Positions 9,187 to 17,071 of a stretch of DNA of 40,655 nucleotides are shown piece by piece. A model generated the notes under the pieces. That model worked only from the letters and a program-made list of their open reading frames with translations, had not been told where the DNA came from and searched no databases. The DNA is from Pseudomonadota bacterium (lineage in GTDB: Bacteria; Desulfobacterota; Desulfovibrionia; Desulfovibrionales; Desulfovibrionaceae): positions 1 to 40,655 of the forward strand of contig JAEWPX010000181.1 in the NCBI GenBank assembly GCA_023399375.1, in the 5' to 3' direction. Positions within the stretch are counted from its first letter, which is position 1. Each line of letters opens with the position of its first letter. The position numbers and the translations under genes were made by a program.

Positions 9187-10848
9187 TCAGCGTTCGACTA
9201 GCGGGCCATATCTATAATAGGCCATGTCCTCTTTCAAAGATTGCACGCAATTCCCCATAACCGCGACCTCCTTGCCCCATTTCATCTGGGCCAACCAAAG
9301 CCCCGCATGTCGAGCTACCGGGTCATGGGCGCTGAACGCCACCTGATCCCCCATGTCCCGAACCAAACCGCCGTTGGCCAGAGTGAAAAGAACCGTCCCC
9401 TTGTTGTCGATTATGTAGGTGAACCCCTGAAGCTCCTTAGGGCTCTCGGGCGTGGTGACCTCCTGAGCTTCAAGGCAATGCATCCGGGCCACGGTCAGAA
9501 GGGTACGCTTTTCCTTCGGTGCTAGCGAGGGTTCGCCCATGATCGCACGCTTGCGATCCTCCCAGGAAGACCACGCCAAGTTCCTCCGGCTTGAAATCCA
9601 GTTGAAAGGCACATCGTCTCGCTCAGGTTTGGCCGTCTCTCGCCGTGAGCGCAAAACGGCCAGGGCCACCTCATTACCTCTTTCCGCTTGCCAGCGCAGG
9701 AATGTGCTCCAGGAAGAGTAGGGGAAGGCTTCCCGAAGCGTTTCCTGTCTCCCCTCCATCTCCCGAGCCATGTTGCGCCTGGCCTTGGCCTCGTGCTGCC
9801 CGGCCAGCTTGAGCAGTGCGAACCGGTCCCACTTGGTCAGGGCCATTCGCCCAATCTCTCGGCGCTGGCGCTGCCAGGTGCGCGCTATTTCTTCCCGACG
9901 GCATGCCCTATGCTCTCGCAGGATGGCTAAGGCTTCCTTTCGCTCGGCCATGCCGGCCTTGTATTCGGCGAAAAGCATGTCTCGCTCCGGGCTTAGCCGT
10001 TGGATCGGCTTGGCCCGGTACCGATCCTTGGACTCGATCACATCCACGGCCACACCGGCCGATTGAAACCGGCCGAAGCATTTTTCCAGCCTTCCTTGGG
10101 CTAGGCTCCGGTCCAGGCTGCTCGCCTTGATCGCGTGCTTGCCGTGCCGGTCCTGGATGACCAAGCCGTTGCCATGAGGCTTGATGACCAGACCATGCCG
10201 CGCCAGGGTTTGATGCAGGGACTGCCAGTCCACCACCTCCGTGGTTAGGCTGGCCAGAATCCTTTCACGGAACCCCTTCGCGTAATTCTCGAAGGATTCC
10301 TGCCCGGCATGTGCCTCCACTGTGGCAGCGCGCTCGCCAAGGTGTAGCGCATTGCCTTGGTCGCGACCATTATCAACCTTCAAGCCAAAATGCTTTTCCA
10401 ATTCACGGCAAACCCGGTCTCGCGTATGGAAGTCCCGAAAGGGATCGTGCCGGGTCAGCCGCTCCGGGTGGATCATGTTGTAGGCCACGTGCATGTGCAA
10501 GTTGGCCGTGTTCTTGTGGACCCCGCAATGCCTTTGATGCTCCTCAAAACCCAAGGCCTTGGCCAGCTCGACCTCAATTTCCTTGAGTACGGCCGGCGTC
10601 AGCTTGGCCTCGTCCTCTGGCCGGAAGCTTACGATGAGATGATAGGTCTTCTCCTTGGAGGTCCGGGTGTTCAGGTCCTGGGTGTCAGCGACCTCCTGAA
10701 TGGCCAGATCGTAGTCGTCGCCGGCCCAGCAGCCCGAGCACCACGTCAGCAGACATTTTTCCCCCTTCCGGCCGGCGTCGGCGATGTAGTTGGCTAGACG
10801 GCGATAGTTGTCGTTTTCGGGTTTTCTGGCAATGCGACGACTGATCAT
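9187..10848 (-). CDS. MOBP-family conjugative relaxase (TraI-like, with LPD7-like C-terminus)
   Basis: 553 residues from ATG 10848. The frame is open further upstream to 11019, but that part overlaps the accessory gene and is not relaxase-like. The N-terminal 250 residues carry the relaxase core: Tyr21 in RRLANYI as the likely nicking tyrosine, and the metal-binding HxH at 118-120 in NTANLHMHVAYN, with further conserved His/Arg (FRDFHTRDR). The remaining part is helical and Arg-rich and ends in a segment like the LPD7 domain of TraI/MobA(P) relaxases (TYIIDNKGTVLFTL, then ARHAGLWLAQMKWG). It should nick the adjacent RP4-like oriT. The preceding TraJ/MobC-like gene ends 19 bases upstream. No coupling protein or type IV secretion gene is visible, so the element would be mobilizable, not self-transmissible, unless these lie beyond position 1. 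Confidence 0.88.
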   Translation of the reverse strand: MISRRIARKPENDNYRRLANYIADAGRKGEKCLLTWCSGCWAGDDYDLAIQEVADTQDLNTRTSKEKTYHLIVSFRPEDEAKLTPAVLKEIEVELAKALGFEEHQRHCGVHKNTANLHMHVAYNMIHPERLTRHDPFRDFHTRDRVCRELEKHFGLKVDNGRDQGNALHLGERAATVEAHAGQESFENYAKGFRERILASLTTEVVDWQSLHQTLARHGLVIKPHGNGLVIQDRHGKHAIKASSLDRSLAQGRLEKCFGRFQSAGVAVDVIESKDRYRAKPIQRLSPERDMLFAEYKAGMAERKEALAILREHRACRREEIARTWQRQRREIGRMALTKWDRFALLKLAGQHEAKARRNMAREMEGRQETLREAFPYSSWSTFLRWQAERGNEVALAVLRSRRETAKPERDDVPFNWISSRRNLAWSSWEDRKRAIMGEPSLAPKEKRTLLTVARMHCLEAQEVTTPESPKELQGFTYIIDNKGTVLFTLANGGLVRDMGDQVAFSAHDPVARHAGLWLAQMKWGKEVAVMGNCVQSLKEDMAYYRYGPLVER

Positions 10849-10867
10849 GTTCGGACTCGAGAGCAGG

Positions 10868-11197
10868 TCAGATTCTGGCCATGGCAGCCTTAACTTCCCG
10901 CTGCCGGGCTTCGATTTCACGCAGCACTCGCCGGATTTCCTGGTGCAGGGCGGCAAGCGGCCCCTCCTTCTCGGACAGACACAGCTTGAAAAGGCCTCCC
11001 AGTCGGCCGAGGTCGGCATTCACCTTGAGCAACTCCCGCCGGGCCATCTGGTTTTCCAGGCTAGGCACCGGCAGCCCCAGGCAGACGCGCTTAGCGAAAG
11101 TGGAAAGAGAAAGGCCGGTTCTATCGGCGCTCTCCATAATTTTTTCATATTCCTCTGGAGTCAAATAGGTTTTCAGCACGGTCTTCTTTGAAGGCAT
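10868..11197 (-). CDS. TraJ/MobC-like relaxosome accessory protein
   Basis: 109 residues. The N-terminus (KTYLTPEEYEKIMESADRTGLSLSTFAKRVCLG) is a ribbon-helix-helix pattern of plasmid mobilization proteins. The C-terminal half is a Glu/Arg-rich helix (KEGPLAALHQEIRRVLREIEARQREVKAAMARI) that probably forms a coiled coil. In RP4, the equivalent TraJ binds the oriT inverted repeat and recruits TraI. Here the gene lies directly between an RP4-like oriT and the relaxase, in the same order. The start at 11197 is consistent with the conserved N-terminus. Confidence 0.82.
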   Translation of the reverse strand: MPSKKTVLKTYLTPEEYEKIMESADRTGLSLSTFAKRVCLGLPVPSLENQMARRELLKVNADLGRLGGLFKLCLSEKEGPLAALHQEIRRVLREIEARQREVKAAMARI

Positions 11198-11258
11198 GGC
11201 GTCTATCTCCCCATGGCCATCTGCGTTGAGCCGCAGGCGAATAAGCCGGCCCCGCAGG

Positions 11259-11308
11259 GCAGGACGTGAAGAAGGCCGCCGAAGGTGGGCCTACTTCACC
11301 TGTCCTGC
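11259..11308 (+). other. oriT: oriT, IncP/RP4-like, with predicted nic site
   Basis: An imperfect inverted repeat (left arm 11259-11277, beginning GCAGGACGTGAAG; right arm 11288-11308, ending ACTTCACCTGTCCTGC) closely resembles the RP4 oriT as I recall it, including the GGGCCTACTTCACC core. RP4 is nicked within ATCCTG|C; the equivalent here is TGTCCTG|C, placing the predicted nick between 11307 and 11308 on this strand. It sits 62 bases upstream of the TraJ/MobC-like start, as in RP4-type relaxosome loci. Confidence 0.8.
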
Positions 11309-11800
11309 CTTCCGACGTCGTTATTCCGTACTACATCTTTTGTGCTTTTTTCTAGGTCATACAATTTCATTTCATAAGCTTGAATATAACTCCATAAGTT
11401 AAAGCTAAAACATCATTGGTTGCCAGCACGGCTTAATTCAGGACGATGTTCACTTGGCTTTGATGGAATTCTCATCAATATAAGACCGTTAAGTTTAGTA
11501 TATCTTGAAAAATACACATCTATAATTGTCGACTATAAACATTACGCCATAATGAATTTTCTTTGAATGGCAGATTTCAATTTTTGATTTTGAGATTTAT
11601 GCCCGACACATGTGAGTCTACCTAGCGACACTTATTTCAAGCCCCACGGCCTGAGTAGGCGCATTTGATCCAAAAAATGCCAACGGCCCCACTCGGACCG
11701 TTCAAAAGAAGAATAGTCACGCCAAATGAGGGGATATTGTGCTCAAGAGAAAATGAGCAATGCCTCGCGCGCGGTGGGAGGCACGCGAATAGACGCTTGG
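11309..11800. other. Non-coding, AT-rich spacer between oriT and repA
   Basis: I see no convincing gene here. 11330-11640 is AT-rich with scattered A/T runs and no clear repeats. The short frames in 11637-11800 run antisense to, or beyond the end of, the RepA-like gene and lack ribosome sites. The AT-rich part could serve as a strand-opening or regulatory region beside oriT. Confidence 0.5.
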
Positions 11801-12607
11801 CTACTGCTCTAACCCTGGGCTGTAGCCTAGTGGGTAGCCCAGGGTCTCGTTTGTTCGACGTTGGGCATCCTGGACGTCCAGGCCAACTCGGACATGGTTC
11901 GCCCAGGTGGCGTTCCATAGGGCGACACGCTGCTCCCTGGATTTTCCACCCTGACAACGTTCGAAAAGGGGTCGAGCGCCGGCCACCACCCGGCGCATGA
12001 AATCCGCCAGCTTGCGGTTGGCTTTTTGCGCCTTGCGGCGAAGTGCCTCTGAGGCCCTGGTCCGTTCCCGCCGCAGCATCGGTCCCAAGCCCAGCCATTC
12101 AAAAAAGCCTGTAGTGATAATGCGGATGGCCCGGCAGCCGAAGTACTGGCCCTCATCGCTTCGTCCCCTCGGCTGGGCCACCTTCATGAAGCCGGCTTCT
12201 TTAATCTGCCTGATGGCCCGCTCGCACCGACGATGTCCGAGGCCGGATTCACGAGCGATTGTCTTCATGTCGATGTCGATGAAACCGTTGGCCAGGGTCG
12301 GCACGCCAAGGCACAGGGACGCCAAGTCGAGGTGGGAGAGTAGCGTCTCCAAGACTACGAGACATGCCTCGCGGCGTTCGCTCCGGATTTTGCGGTTGCC
12401 CTTGGTCAGCAGCGGTGGGCATTTCTTGGGATGGTCATACCAAAACTTGGTTCGCTCGGCGGCCAAGGAGAGGATGCGAGGCAAGCCGCCCTTGCCCTTT
12501 CGGATCGGGCTGACAGGAGTTAGCAAGGGCTGGTTGGGGTCATGCCCGCAGCGGTTCCCGCCCGGTTGGCCGGCCGAGGAAAAAATTAATTCGGGCGTAC
12601 GGCTCAT
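11801..12607 (-). CDS. RepA-like plasmid replication initiator
   Basis: 268 residues. The middle region (about 85-140: FIDIDMKTIARESGL, then RRCERAIRQIKEAGF) is a winged-helix pattern like initiators of the IncFII RepA type. It is followed by YFGCRAIRIITTGFF and an Arg-rich helical tail, also as in that family. The assignment rests on this layout, not on a catalytic motif. The ATG at 12607 has GGAGAG seven bases upstream. It reads away from the tRNA, and iteron-like repeats precede it at 12645-12717, which supports an initiator role. A perfect 10-bp inverted repeat (ACCCTGGGCT, 11812-11821 and 11836-11845) lies in its last codons and may form an mRNA hairpin. Alternative: a winged-helix regulator. 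Confidence 0.65.
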   Translation of the reverse strand: MSRTPELIFSSAGQPGGNRCGHDPNQPLLTPVSPIRKGKGGLPRILSLAAERTKFWYDHPKKCPPLLTKGNRKIRSERREACLVVLETLLSHLDLASLCLGVPTLANGFIDIDMKTIARESGLGHRRCERAIRQIKEAGFMKVAQPRGRSDEGQYFGCRAIRIITTGFFEWLGLGPMLRRERTRASEALRRKAQKANRKLADFMRRVVAGARPLFERCQGGKSREQRVALWNATWANHVRVGLDVQDAQRRTNETLGYPLGYSPGLEQ

Positions 12608-12644
12608 GCTGCCGCTCTCCGGGCAGCTGAAATTTTCGGATCGA

Positions 12645-12717
12645 GGGTAGCAAGGGTAGCGGGGGCGGAAAGGATATCACGGGCAGTAGCGTCGCCAGGG
12701 TAGCAATGGGGTAGCAA
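12645..12717. repeat. Iteron-like direct repeats upstream of repA
   Basis: GGGTAGCAA occurs at 12645, 12698 and 12709, with a variant GGGTAGCGG at 12654 and a weaker relative near 12681 (GGGCAGTAGC). The copies are in the same orientation and lie between the RepA-like start and the tRNA terminator. Short directly repeated sites ahead of an initiator gene are typical of iteron origins. Spacing is irregular (9, 44 and 11 bases), so RepA binding or autoregulation is inferred. Confidence 0.5.
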
Positions 12718-12725
12718 GAACGACA

Positions 12726-12757
12726 AAGGCCTTACCTTGGTAACGAGGTAAGGCCTT
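12726..12757 (-). terminator. Probable terminator of the tRNA-Thr gene
   Basis: Perfect 12-bp inverted repeat AAGGCCTTACCT / AGGTAAGGCCTT with an 8-base loop, starting nine bases past the tRNA 3' end on the minus strand and followed by a T-rich stretch (TTTGTCGTTCTT). It would stop tRNA transcription before the element's iterons. Confidence 0.7.
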
Positions 12758-12765
12758 GAAATTTC

Positions 12766-12841
12766 TGGAGCCAGCGAGGAGACTCGAACTCCTGACCTGC
12801 TGATTACGAATCAGCTGCTCTACCAACTGAGCTACGCTGGC
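12766..12841 (-). tRNA. tRNA-Thr (anticodon CGT)
   Basis: A complete 76-base cloverleaf on the minus strand: acceptor GCCAGCG pairs with CGCTGGC, D-loop AGCTCAGTTGGTAGAGC, anticodon arm GCTGA-TTCGTAA-TCAGC giving anticodon CGT (reads ACG), T-arm with GGTTCGAGT-type sequence (AGGAGTTCGAGTCTCCT), and an encoded 3' CCA (12766-12768). Its 3' end faces the plasmid-like genes, as expected for a tRNA used as an integration site, and it appears to mark the boundary between accessory region and chromosome. The matching second att copy would be outside the window. Confidence 0.95.
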
Positions 12842-12859
12842 AAACTAGCGAGGAGATGC

Positions 12860-12888
12860 TTGATACACGCGGCTTCGCGGGCAGTCAA
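12860..12888 (-). promoter_or_regulatory. Sigma70-type promoter of tRNA-Thr
   Basis: On the minus strand, TTGACT (12883-12888), exactly 17 bases, then TATCAA (12860-12865), ending 18 bases before the tRNA 5' end. Confidence 0.7.
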
Positions 12889-12992
12889 GCGGGTTTTGCC
12901 AACAGACCAAAAGCGTTCGTTTTCAGTCTGTTACGCACAACTCGTGCGGTCGATTCACGGACTGCGCGCTCTCAGGCTGCTACATGGCCGCT

Positions 12993-14735
12993 TCAGTCGC
13001 CGCCGCGCGGCGGGGCGTAGCGGTTGACGATCGGCAGGCGCCAGTCCTTGCCGAACGCGCGCGTCGTGATCTTCGGCCCCGGAGGACTCTGCCGCCGCTT
13101 GTACTCGTTGCGGTCCACAAGGCGCGTCACACGGTCCACCACCGCCGGGTCCATACCCGCCGCGACCATCGCCGACGGCGAAAGCCCCTGCTCCACATAG
13201 GCCGCGAGCACGGGGTCCAGGGCGTCGTATTCCGGCAGCGAATCCGAATCCTTCTGGTTGGGTCGCAGCTCCGCCGTGGGGGGCTTCACCAGCACCCGCT
13301 CCGGAATGAGGTCGCGGCCGGCCTCGGCATTGCGCCAACGCGACAGGGCGTAGACCAGCGTCTTCGGCACGTCCTTGATCACCGCATAGCCGCCGGCCGT
13401 GTCGCCGTAGAGTGTCGAATAGCCCACGCCCACTTCGGACTTGTTGCCCGTGGTCAGCACCAGCCGGCCGAATTTGTTGGAAAGCGCCATGAGCAGCGTG
13501 CCGCGGATGCGCGGCTGGAGGTTCTCCTCGGTCACGTCGAAGGGCCGGTCCCCGAAAAGCGGGGAAAGCGCGCCCAGAAACGCCTTGAACACCTCTTCGA
13601 TGGCCACGACGTGGAATTCGATGCCGAGCGCCTCGGCCAGGGCCTGGGCGTCCTCGAGGCTGTCGTCGGAGGAAAACCGCGTGGGCATGGCCACGCCGAG
13701 CACGTTTTCCGGACCCAGGGCGTCGGCGGCGATCACCGCCGTCAGCGACGAATCGATGCCCCCGGACAGCCCGATGGCCACGCCCGGGAAGCCGGACTTG
13801 CGCACGTAGTCCCCGGTGCCAAGCACCAATGCCCGGTAGACTTCCTCCACATCACCCAAAAGGGGCGCGAGGGGCGCGGGCGCAAGCGCGGCGCGGGAGC
13901 AGCCGGCCACGGGCGCAAGCGTCACGCGGGCGGGACAGGCCTCGAGCTGCGGCTCCCATTTGCGGCAGCGCGGGTCGAGCAGCCGCCGCCGCGTGGGCAG
14001 CCCCGGGTCCAGTTCGCACAGCACCATGTCCTCGGCGAACTGCCTGCCTCGGGCAAGCAGCGTCCCGTCAGGCCCGAACACCACGCTGTGGCCGTCGAAA
14101 ACCAGCTCGTCCTGGCCGCCGACCATGTTGGCGTAGGCCACGAACGCGCCGTTGTCCGAGGCGCGCGTGGCGAGCATCCGCTCCCGGGCCGCGCCCTTGC
14201 CCTGGTGGTAGGGCGAGGCGGAAATATTGATGAGCAGCCGCGCGCCCCCGCCATGCGCCTGTTCCGCCGGCGGTCCGCCCGGATACCAGATGTCTTCGCA
14301 CACGCTTACGCCAAAAACGAAGCCGTCACGGTCAAAGACCGCGCTGCCCCGGCCGGCGGCGAAATAGCGGTTCTCGTCGAAGACCCCGTAATTGGGCAGG
14401 TAGCGCTTGGCCACGATGCCGGCCACGGCCCCGTCGTGCGCGACCACGGCCGCGTTTTGCAGGTCGCCCTCCAGCCACGGGCAGCCGAAGACGGCCGTCA
14501 GCCCCCGGCTCTCAAGGGCGATCTCCCGGGCCCGCTCCATGCACGCGGCCACGAAATCGGGCTTGAGCAGCAGGTCCTCGGGCGGATAGCCCGAAAGCAC
14601 CATCTCCGGGAAAACGACAAGCTCCGCTCCGGCCTTGCGCGCCGCCGCGATGCCCGCCAGCACCTTGCCGGCATTGCCGCCGATGTCCCCCACCGTGGGA
14701 TTTAACTGGCACAGCGCCAGGCGAATACCGGCCAT
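12993..14735 (-). CDS. nadE: Glutamine-dependent NAD+ synthetase
   Basis: 580-residue two-domain enzyme that makes NAD+ from deamido-NAD+, ATP and glutamine. The N-terminal nitrilase-type glutaminase has its Glu44-Lys110-Cys146 triad (FPEMVLSGY, AKRYLP, VCEDIW). The C-terminal synthetase has the ATP-pyrophosphatase loop SGGIDSS at 324-330, TTGNKSE and KDVPKTLVY. The frame stays open well upstream, but ATG 14735 with AGGAGG close ahead begins exactly at the conserved IRLALCQLNPTVGD. It is chromosomal housekeeping, reading towards the tRNA and divergent from a Fur-type promoter about 120 bases upstream. Confidence 0.96.
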   Translation of the reverse strand: MAGIRLALCQLNPTVGDIGGNAGKVLAGIAAARKAGAELVVFPEMVLSGYPPEDLLLKPDFVAACMERAREIALESRGLTAVFGCPWLEGDLQNAAVVAHDGAVAGIVAKRYLPNYGVFDENRYFAAGRGSAVFDRDGFVFGVSVCEDIWYPGGPPAEQAHGGGARLLINISASPYHQGKGAARERMLATRASDNGAFVAYANMVGGQDELVFDGHSVVFGPDGTLLARGRQFAEDMVLCELDPGLPTRRRLLDPRCRKWEPQLEACPARVTLAPVAGCSRAALAPAPLAPLLGDVEEVYRALVLGTGDYVRKSGFPGVAIGLSGGIDSSLTAVIAADALGPENVLGVAMPTRFSSDDSLEDAQALAEALGIEFHVVAIEEVFKAFLGALSPLFGDRPFDVTEENLQPRIRGTLLMALSNKFGRLVLTTGNKSEVGVGYSTLYGDTAGGYAVIKDVPKTLVYALSRWRNAEAGRDLIPERVLVKPPTAELRPNQKDSDSLPEYDALDPVLAAYVEQGLSPSAMVAAGMDPAVVDRVTRLVDRNEYKRRQSPPGPKITTRAFGKDWRLPIVNRYAPPRGGD

Positions 14736-14852
14736 GATCGCCTCCTTTCCCCCATCCAAGCTGTGTGAATACCTAGCCTGTCTCGCCGCGGCCGGCAACC
14801 GCCGCGCCCGGGCGCAGCCGAACGGCCTTCGCCGCCGACCGGCTTCCGTTTG

Positions 14853-14881
14853 TTGACAATGATTTTCATTATCGCTATAGA
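14853..14881 (+). promoter_or_regulatory. Sigma70-type promoter with embedded Fur box
   Basis: TTGACA (14853-14858), 17-base spacer, TATAGA (14876-14881). The spacer and part of the -35 form GACAATGATTTTCATTATC (14855-14873), which differs from the classical 19-bp Fur box (GATAATGATAATCATTATC) at two positions. A repressor bound here would block the promoter, so iron-starvation induction of the downstream micro-ORFs is predicted. It could also influence divergent nadE, whose start lies 118 bases away. Confidence 0.85.
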
Positions 14882-14933
14882 CTGGCCGCATCACACCCGC
14901 CCGGCCGCGCGGCCGGGCAGCCAAGGAGCCGTC

Positions 14934-15098
14934 ATGTCCTCCCACACCTCGATTTCCTCGCACCGCCAGGCCGCAAGCTGGGCCAAAAACTTTCTCGGAA
15001 CGCCGTGCAACGCCGCCCAGACGCCTGCGCGGCCGGAACCCGCGGCCGGCGGGCAGCCCTGCGCCGCGAAAACCGCCGTACCCGGCGAAATACGATGA
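14934..15098 (+). CDS. Fur-controlled 54-aa protein, unknown
   Basis: Starts at an ATG with AAGGAG five bases upstream, 53 bases after the -10 box of the Fur-type promoter. The 54 residues are Ser/His-rich at the start (MSSHTSISSHRQ), then SWAKNFLGTPCN, then Ala/Pro-rich with two widely spaced Cys in all (CN.., PCAAK). No membrane segment or signal peptide is evident and I do not recognise a family. The ORF track frame begins earlier at 14850, but that start is inside the promoter. Its stop overlaps the ATG of the next small frame (ATGA). Confidence 0.55.
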   Translation: MSSHTSISSHRQAASWAKNFLGTPCNAAQTPARPEPAAGGQPCAAKTAVPGEIR

Positions 15099-15154
15099 CC
15101 GCCGCGACGCGGCTGGGCGTTTCCCGTGCGCGGCGCAAAGGGGTGCGGCCATGA
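15095..15154 (+). CDS. Possible 19-aa coupled micro-ORF
   Basis: Codes for MTAATRLGVSRARRKGVRP, a very basic peptide. Its ATG overlaps the stop of the 54-aa gene (ATGA at 15095-15098) and its own stop overlaps the next ATG in the same way. No good ribosome site of its own. It could be a coupling leader, not a product. Confidence 0.3.
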   Translation: MTAATRLGVSRARRKGVRP

Positions 15155-15204
15155 CCGACATCCTGGCCTGCGTGAAAAATGCGTTTCTGACCGACGCGCC
15201 GTAA
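15151..15204 (+). CDS. Possible 17-aa coupled micro-ORF
   Basis: Codes for MTDILACVKNAFLTDAP. A good ribosome site, AAAGGGG, lies seven bases before the ATG, and the start overlaps the preceding stop. It ends 18 bases before the convergent sensor-kinase stop. Function unknown. Confidence 0.35.
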   Translation: MTDILACVKNAFLTDAP

Positions 15205-15222
15205 GCGGCGCCGTGACGGCCC

Positions 15223-16980
15223 CTACACCGGGCGCGACAGGGGCAGCTCCACGGTAAACGTCGTGCCCGTCCCGCTCGTGACAAAACGGATCTCGCCGTG
15301 GTGGTCTTCGACGATGCGCTGGCACACGGCGAGCCCGAGGCCCGTGCCGGATTCCTTGGTGGTGCAGAAGGGATCGAACACGCGGGCGCGCACGTTCTCG
15401 GGGATGCCGCCGCCGGTGTCGGCGATGGTCAGCCGCACCTTGCCGTCCCGGACGTCCGTACGCACCGCGAGCCGGCCGCCTTGCTCCATGGCCTCGGCCG
15501 CGTTCTTCATGAGGTTGAGCAAGACCTGCTTGATGTGGTCCGCGTCGTGGGGCACCGGCGGCAACGCCGCGTCGAGGTCGACGGCGGCCTCGATGCCGCG
15601 GGCCTCCAGGGCCGGGCGCATCACGGCCAGGGAGGCGCGCACGGTTGCATTGATGTCCCGGGGCTCGATATGCGGCGCGGCCGGACGGGTGAAATCGCGC
15701 ACCTCGTTTAAAAGCGTTTCCAGCCGTTTGGCTTCGGACTCGATGATCGTGAGCTTTTCGGCGTCCTTGTCGCCTGCGTCCAGGTGCCGGCGCACCTGGC
15801 TGGCGAAGCCGCCCATGAGCATGAGCGGATTCTTGATCTCGTGGGAGAGCTTGGCCGCGGCCTCGCCGATGGCGGCGAAACGTTCGGCGCGGATGAGCTT
15901 TTCCTGTGCGCCGAGCAGTTCCCGGGCCGTCTTGTCCACCTCGCGGGACAGGGTCGTGTTCCAGCGCAGGGCGAAATGCATGACCGTGGCGAAGCCCGCA
16001 AACACGATCAGCTCGAAAAGGCCCACCAGCAGCCACTGCCGCACCACCAGCCGGCCGATGAGACCCTGCACCTCGTCCTGGGGCGCGGCCAGGGCCACGG
16101 CCCAGCGGTTGCCGGGATCCCGCCCCGGATCGAGAGGCGCGGGGCAGAAGGCCACGTATTTCATCACCTCGCCGATGCGGCCCCGGTGCCAGCCGGACAC
16201 GTACCAGTCCGTGCCCCGCTCACCGGCCATGACCCGGTTGTGTATCAGCCAGATCAGCCGCGACCAGTCGATGTCCGGGTCGCGCTCGCGGCGCACGGCC
16301 AGGGACTCGCGGCCGATGAAGGCGCTTTCGTGGTGGTCGAGGAACACGCCCCGGTCGTCCAGGACCCAGGCATAGCCGGTCTGGCCGGAGCGCACGTCGT
16401 GGGCGTAGCGCGCGGCCACGGCCACGGCGTCCACGAGGAGCACGAGCCCGCCGGCGCGGCCCCACTCGTCGGCCAGGGGCATGCCCATGGCCACGAGCCG
16501 CCGGCCGGAGAAGGCCCCGCTTTGCGGGGAGAACACCCGGCCGACGCCGATGCGGCCCGGCTCCCCGGCCACGGCCAGGATCTCGCCGCAGGCGGCCGGG
16601 CACAGACCCGTGTCGGGAAGAGGCGTCCCGGAAGCGTCGAAAAAACGGGGCTGCGGCTCGCCCGGGGCCAGCACGCCCACGGCCGCCACGTTCCATTGGG
16701 CGAAAATATCGGAAAACGCCGGGACGTGCAGCCACGGCCGGCCGTTTTCCTCGGCCTGCTCGCGCCACATCAGCGAAAGTCCCTCCAGGCAGGTGCGCAG
16801 GAAGGCGAAATGGTCGGTAATGTCCCCGGCGATCTTTTCGGCCAGCAGCAACTGCTGCTGGTTGAACTGCGCCGTGACCACGGCCAGGGCGTCCGTCTTG
16901 GCCCGATACCCCATGCCGCCCACGGCCACGGTCAGCAACACGAAGACCAGGCTGGCGATGAGGATGTGCTTTCGCGTCAT
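15223..16980 (-). CDS. Membrane sensor histidine kinase with periplasmic Cache-like domain
   Basis: 585 residues from ATG 16980, which has GGAGGGG just upstream; the open frame continues to 17178 but without a start signal. Layout: TM1 at 7-24, an extracytoplasmic region to about 330 with double-Cache features (SGQTGYAWVLDDRGVFLDHHE, then WYVSGWH), TM2 near 335-355, HisKA with His380 in KLSHEIKNPLMLMGG, then HATPase with NLMKNAAEA, DTGGGIP and GTGLGLAV. The phosphorylation box resembles NtrB-type kinases that act on sigma54 activators. No response regulator is adjacent, so it is an orphan here. It is divergent from the giant repeat-protein gene, with 185 bases between starts. Ligand unknown; small organic acids or amino acids are common for the fold. 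Confidence 0.88.
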   Translation of the reverse strand: MTRKHILIASLVFVLLTVAVGGMGYRAKTDALAVVTAQFNQQQLLLAEKIAGDITDHFAFLRTCLEGLSLMWREQAEENGRPWLHVPAFSDIFAQWNVAAVGVLAPGEPQPRFFDASGTPLPDTGLCPAACGEILAVAGEPGRIGVGRVFSPQSGAFSGRRLVAMGMPLADEWGRAGGLVLLVDAVAVAARYAHDVRSGQTGYAWVLDDRGVFLDHHESAFIGRESLAVRRERDPDIDWSRLIWLIHNRVMAGERGTDWYVSGWHRGRIGEVMKYVAFCPAPLDPGRDPGNRWAVALAAPQDEVQGLIGRLVVRQWLLVGLFELIVFAGFATVMHFALRWNTTLSREVDKTARELLGAQEKLIRAERFAAIGEAAAKLSHEIKNPLMLMGGFASQVRRHLDAGDKDAEKLTIIESEAKRLETLLNEVRDFTRPAAPHIEPRDINATVRASLAVMRPALEARGIEAAVDLDAALPPVPHDADHIKQVLLNLMKNAAEAMEQGGRLAVRTDVRDGKVRLTIADTGGGIPENVRARVFDPFCTTKESGTGLGLAVCQRIVEDHHGEIRFVTSGTGTTFTVELPLSRPV

Positions 16981-17071
16981 CGACCCCTCCGGATTGAAAC
17001 CCGATAGCGGATTCCCCTCGGCCGCGCAATGCGCGCAAGCACGGGCGGCGCGGCGCAACGGACGGCCGTTG

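Noticed and set aside
11637..12098. A 153-codon minus-strand frame overlapping the 3' part of repA
   Set aside because: It overlaps the repA frame, has no ribosome site and shows no domain; repA has the better start, composition and pattern.
7523..14735. A functional link between the SIR2 NADase and nadE
   Set aside because: Both concern NAD+, but they lie in different transcription units on opposite sides of the tRNA boundary, with replication and mobilization genes between; nadE is housekeeping. Proximity is probably due to integration.
12993..15284. A 763-codon version of nadE extending across the Fur region
   Set aside because: The extra N-terminus is low-complexity, crosses the divergent promoter, and the strong AGGAGG/ATG at 14735 begins exactly at the conserved domain.
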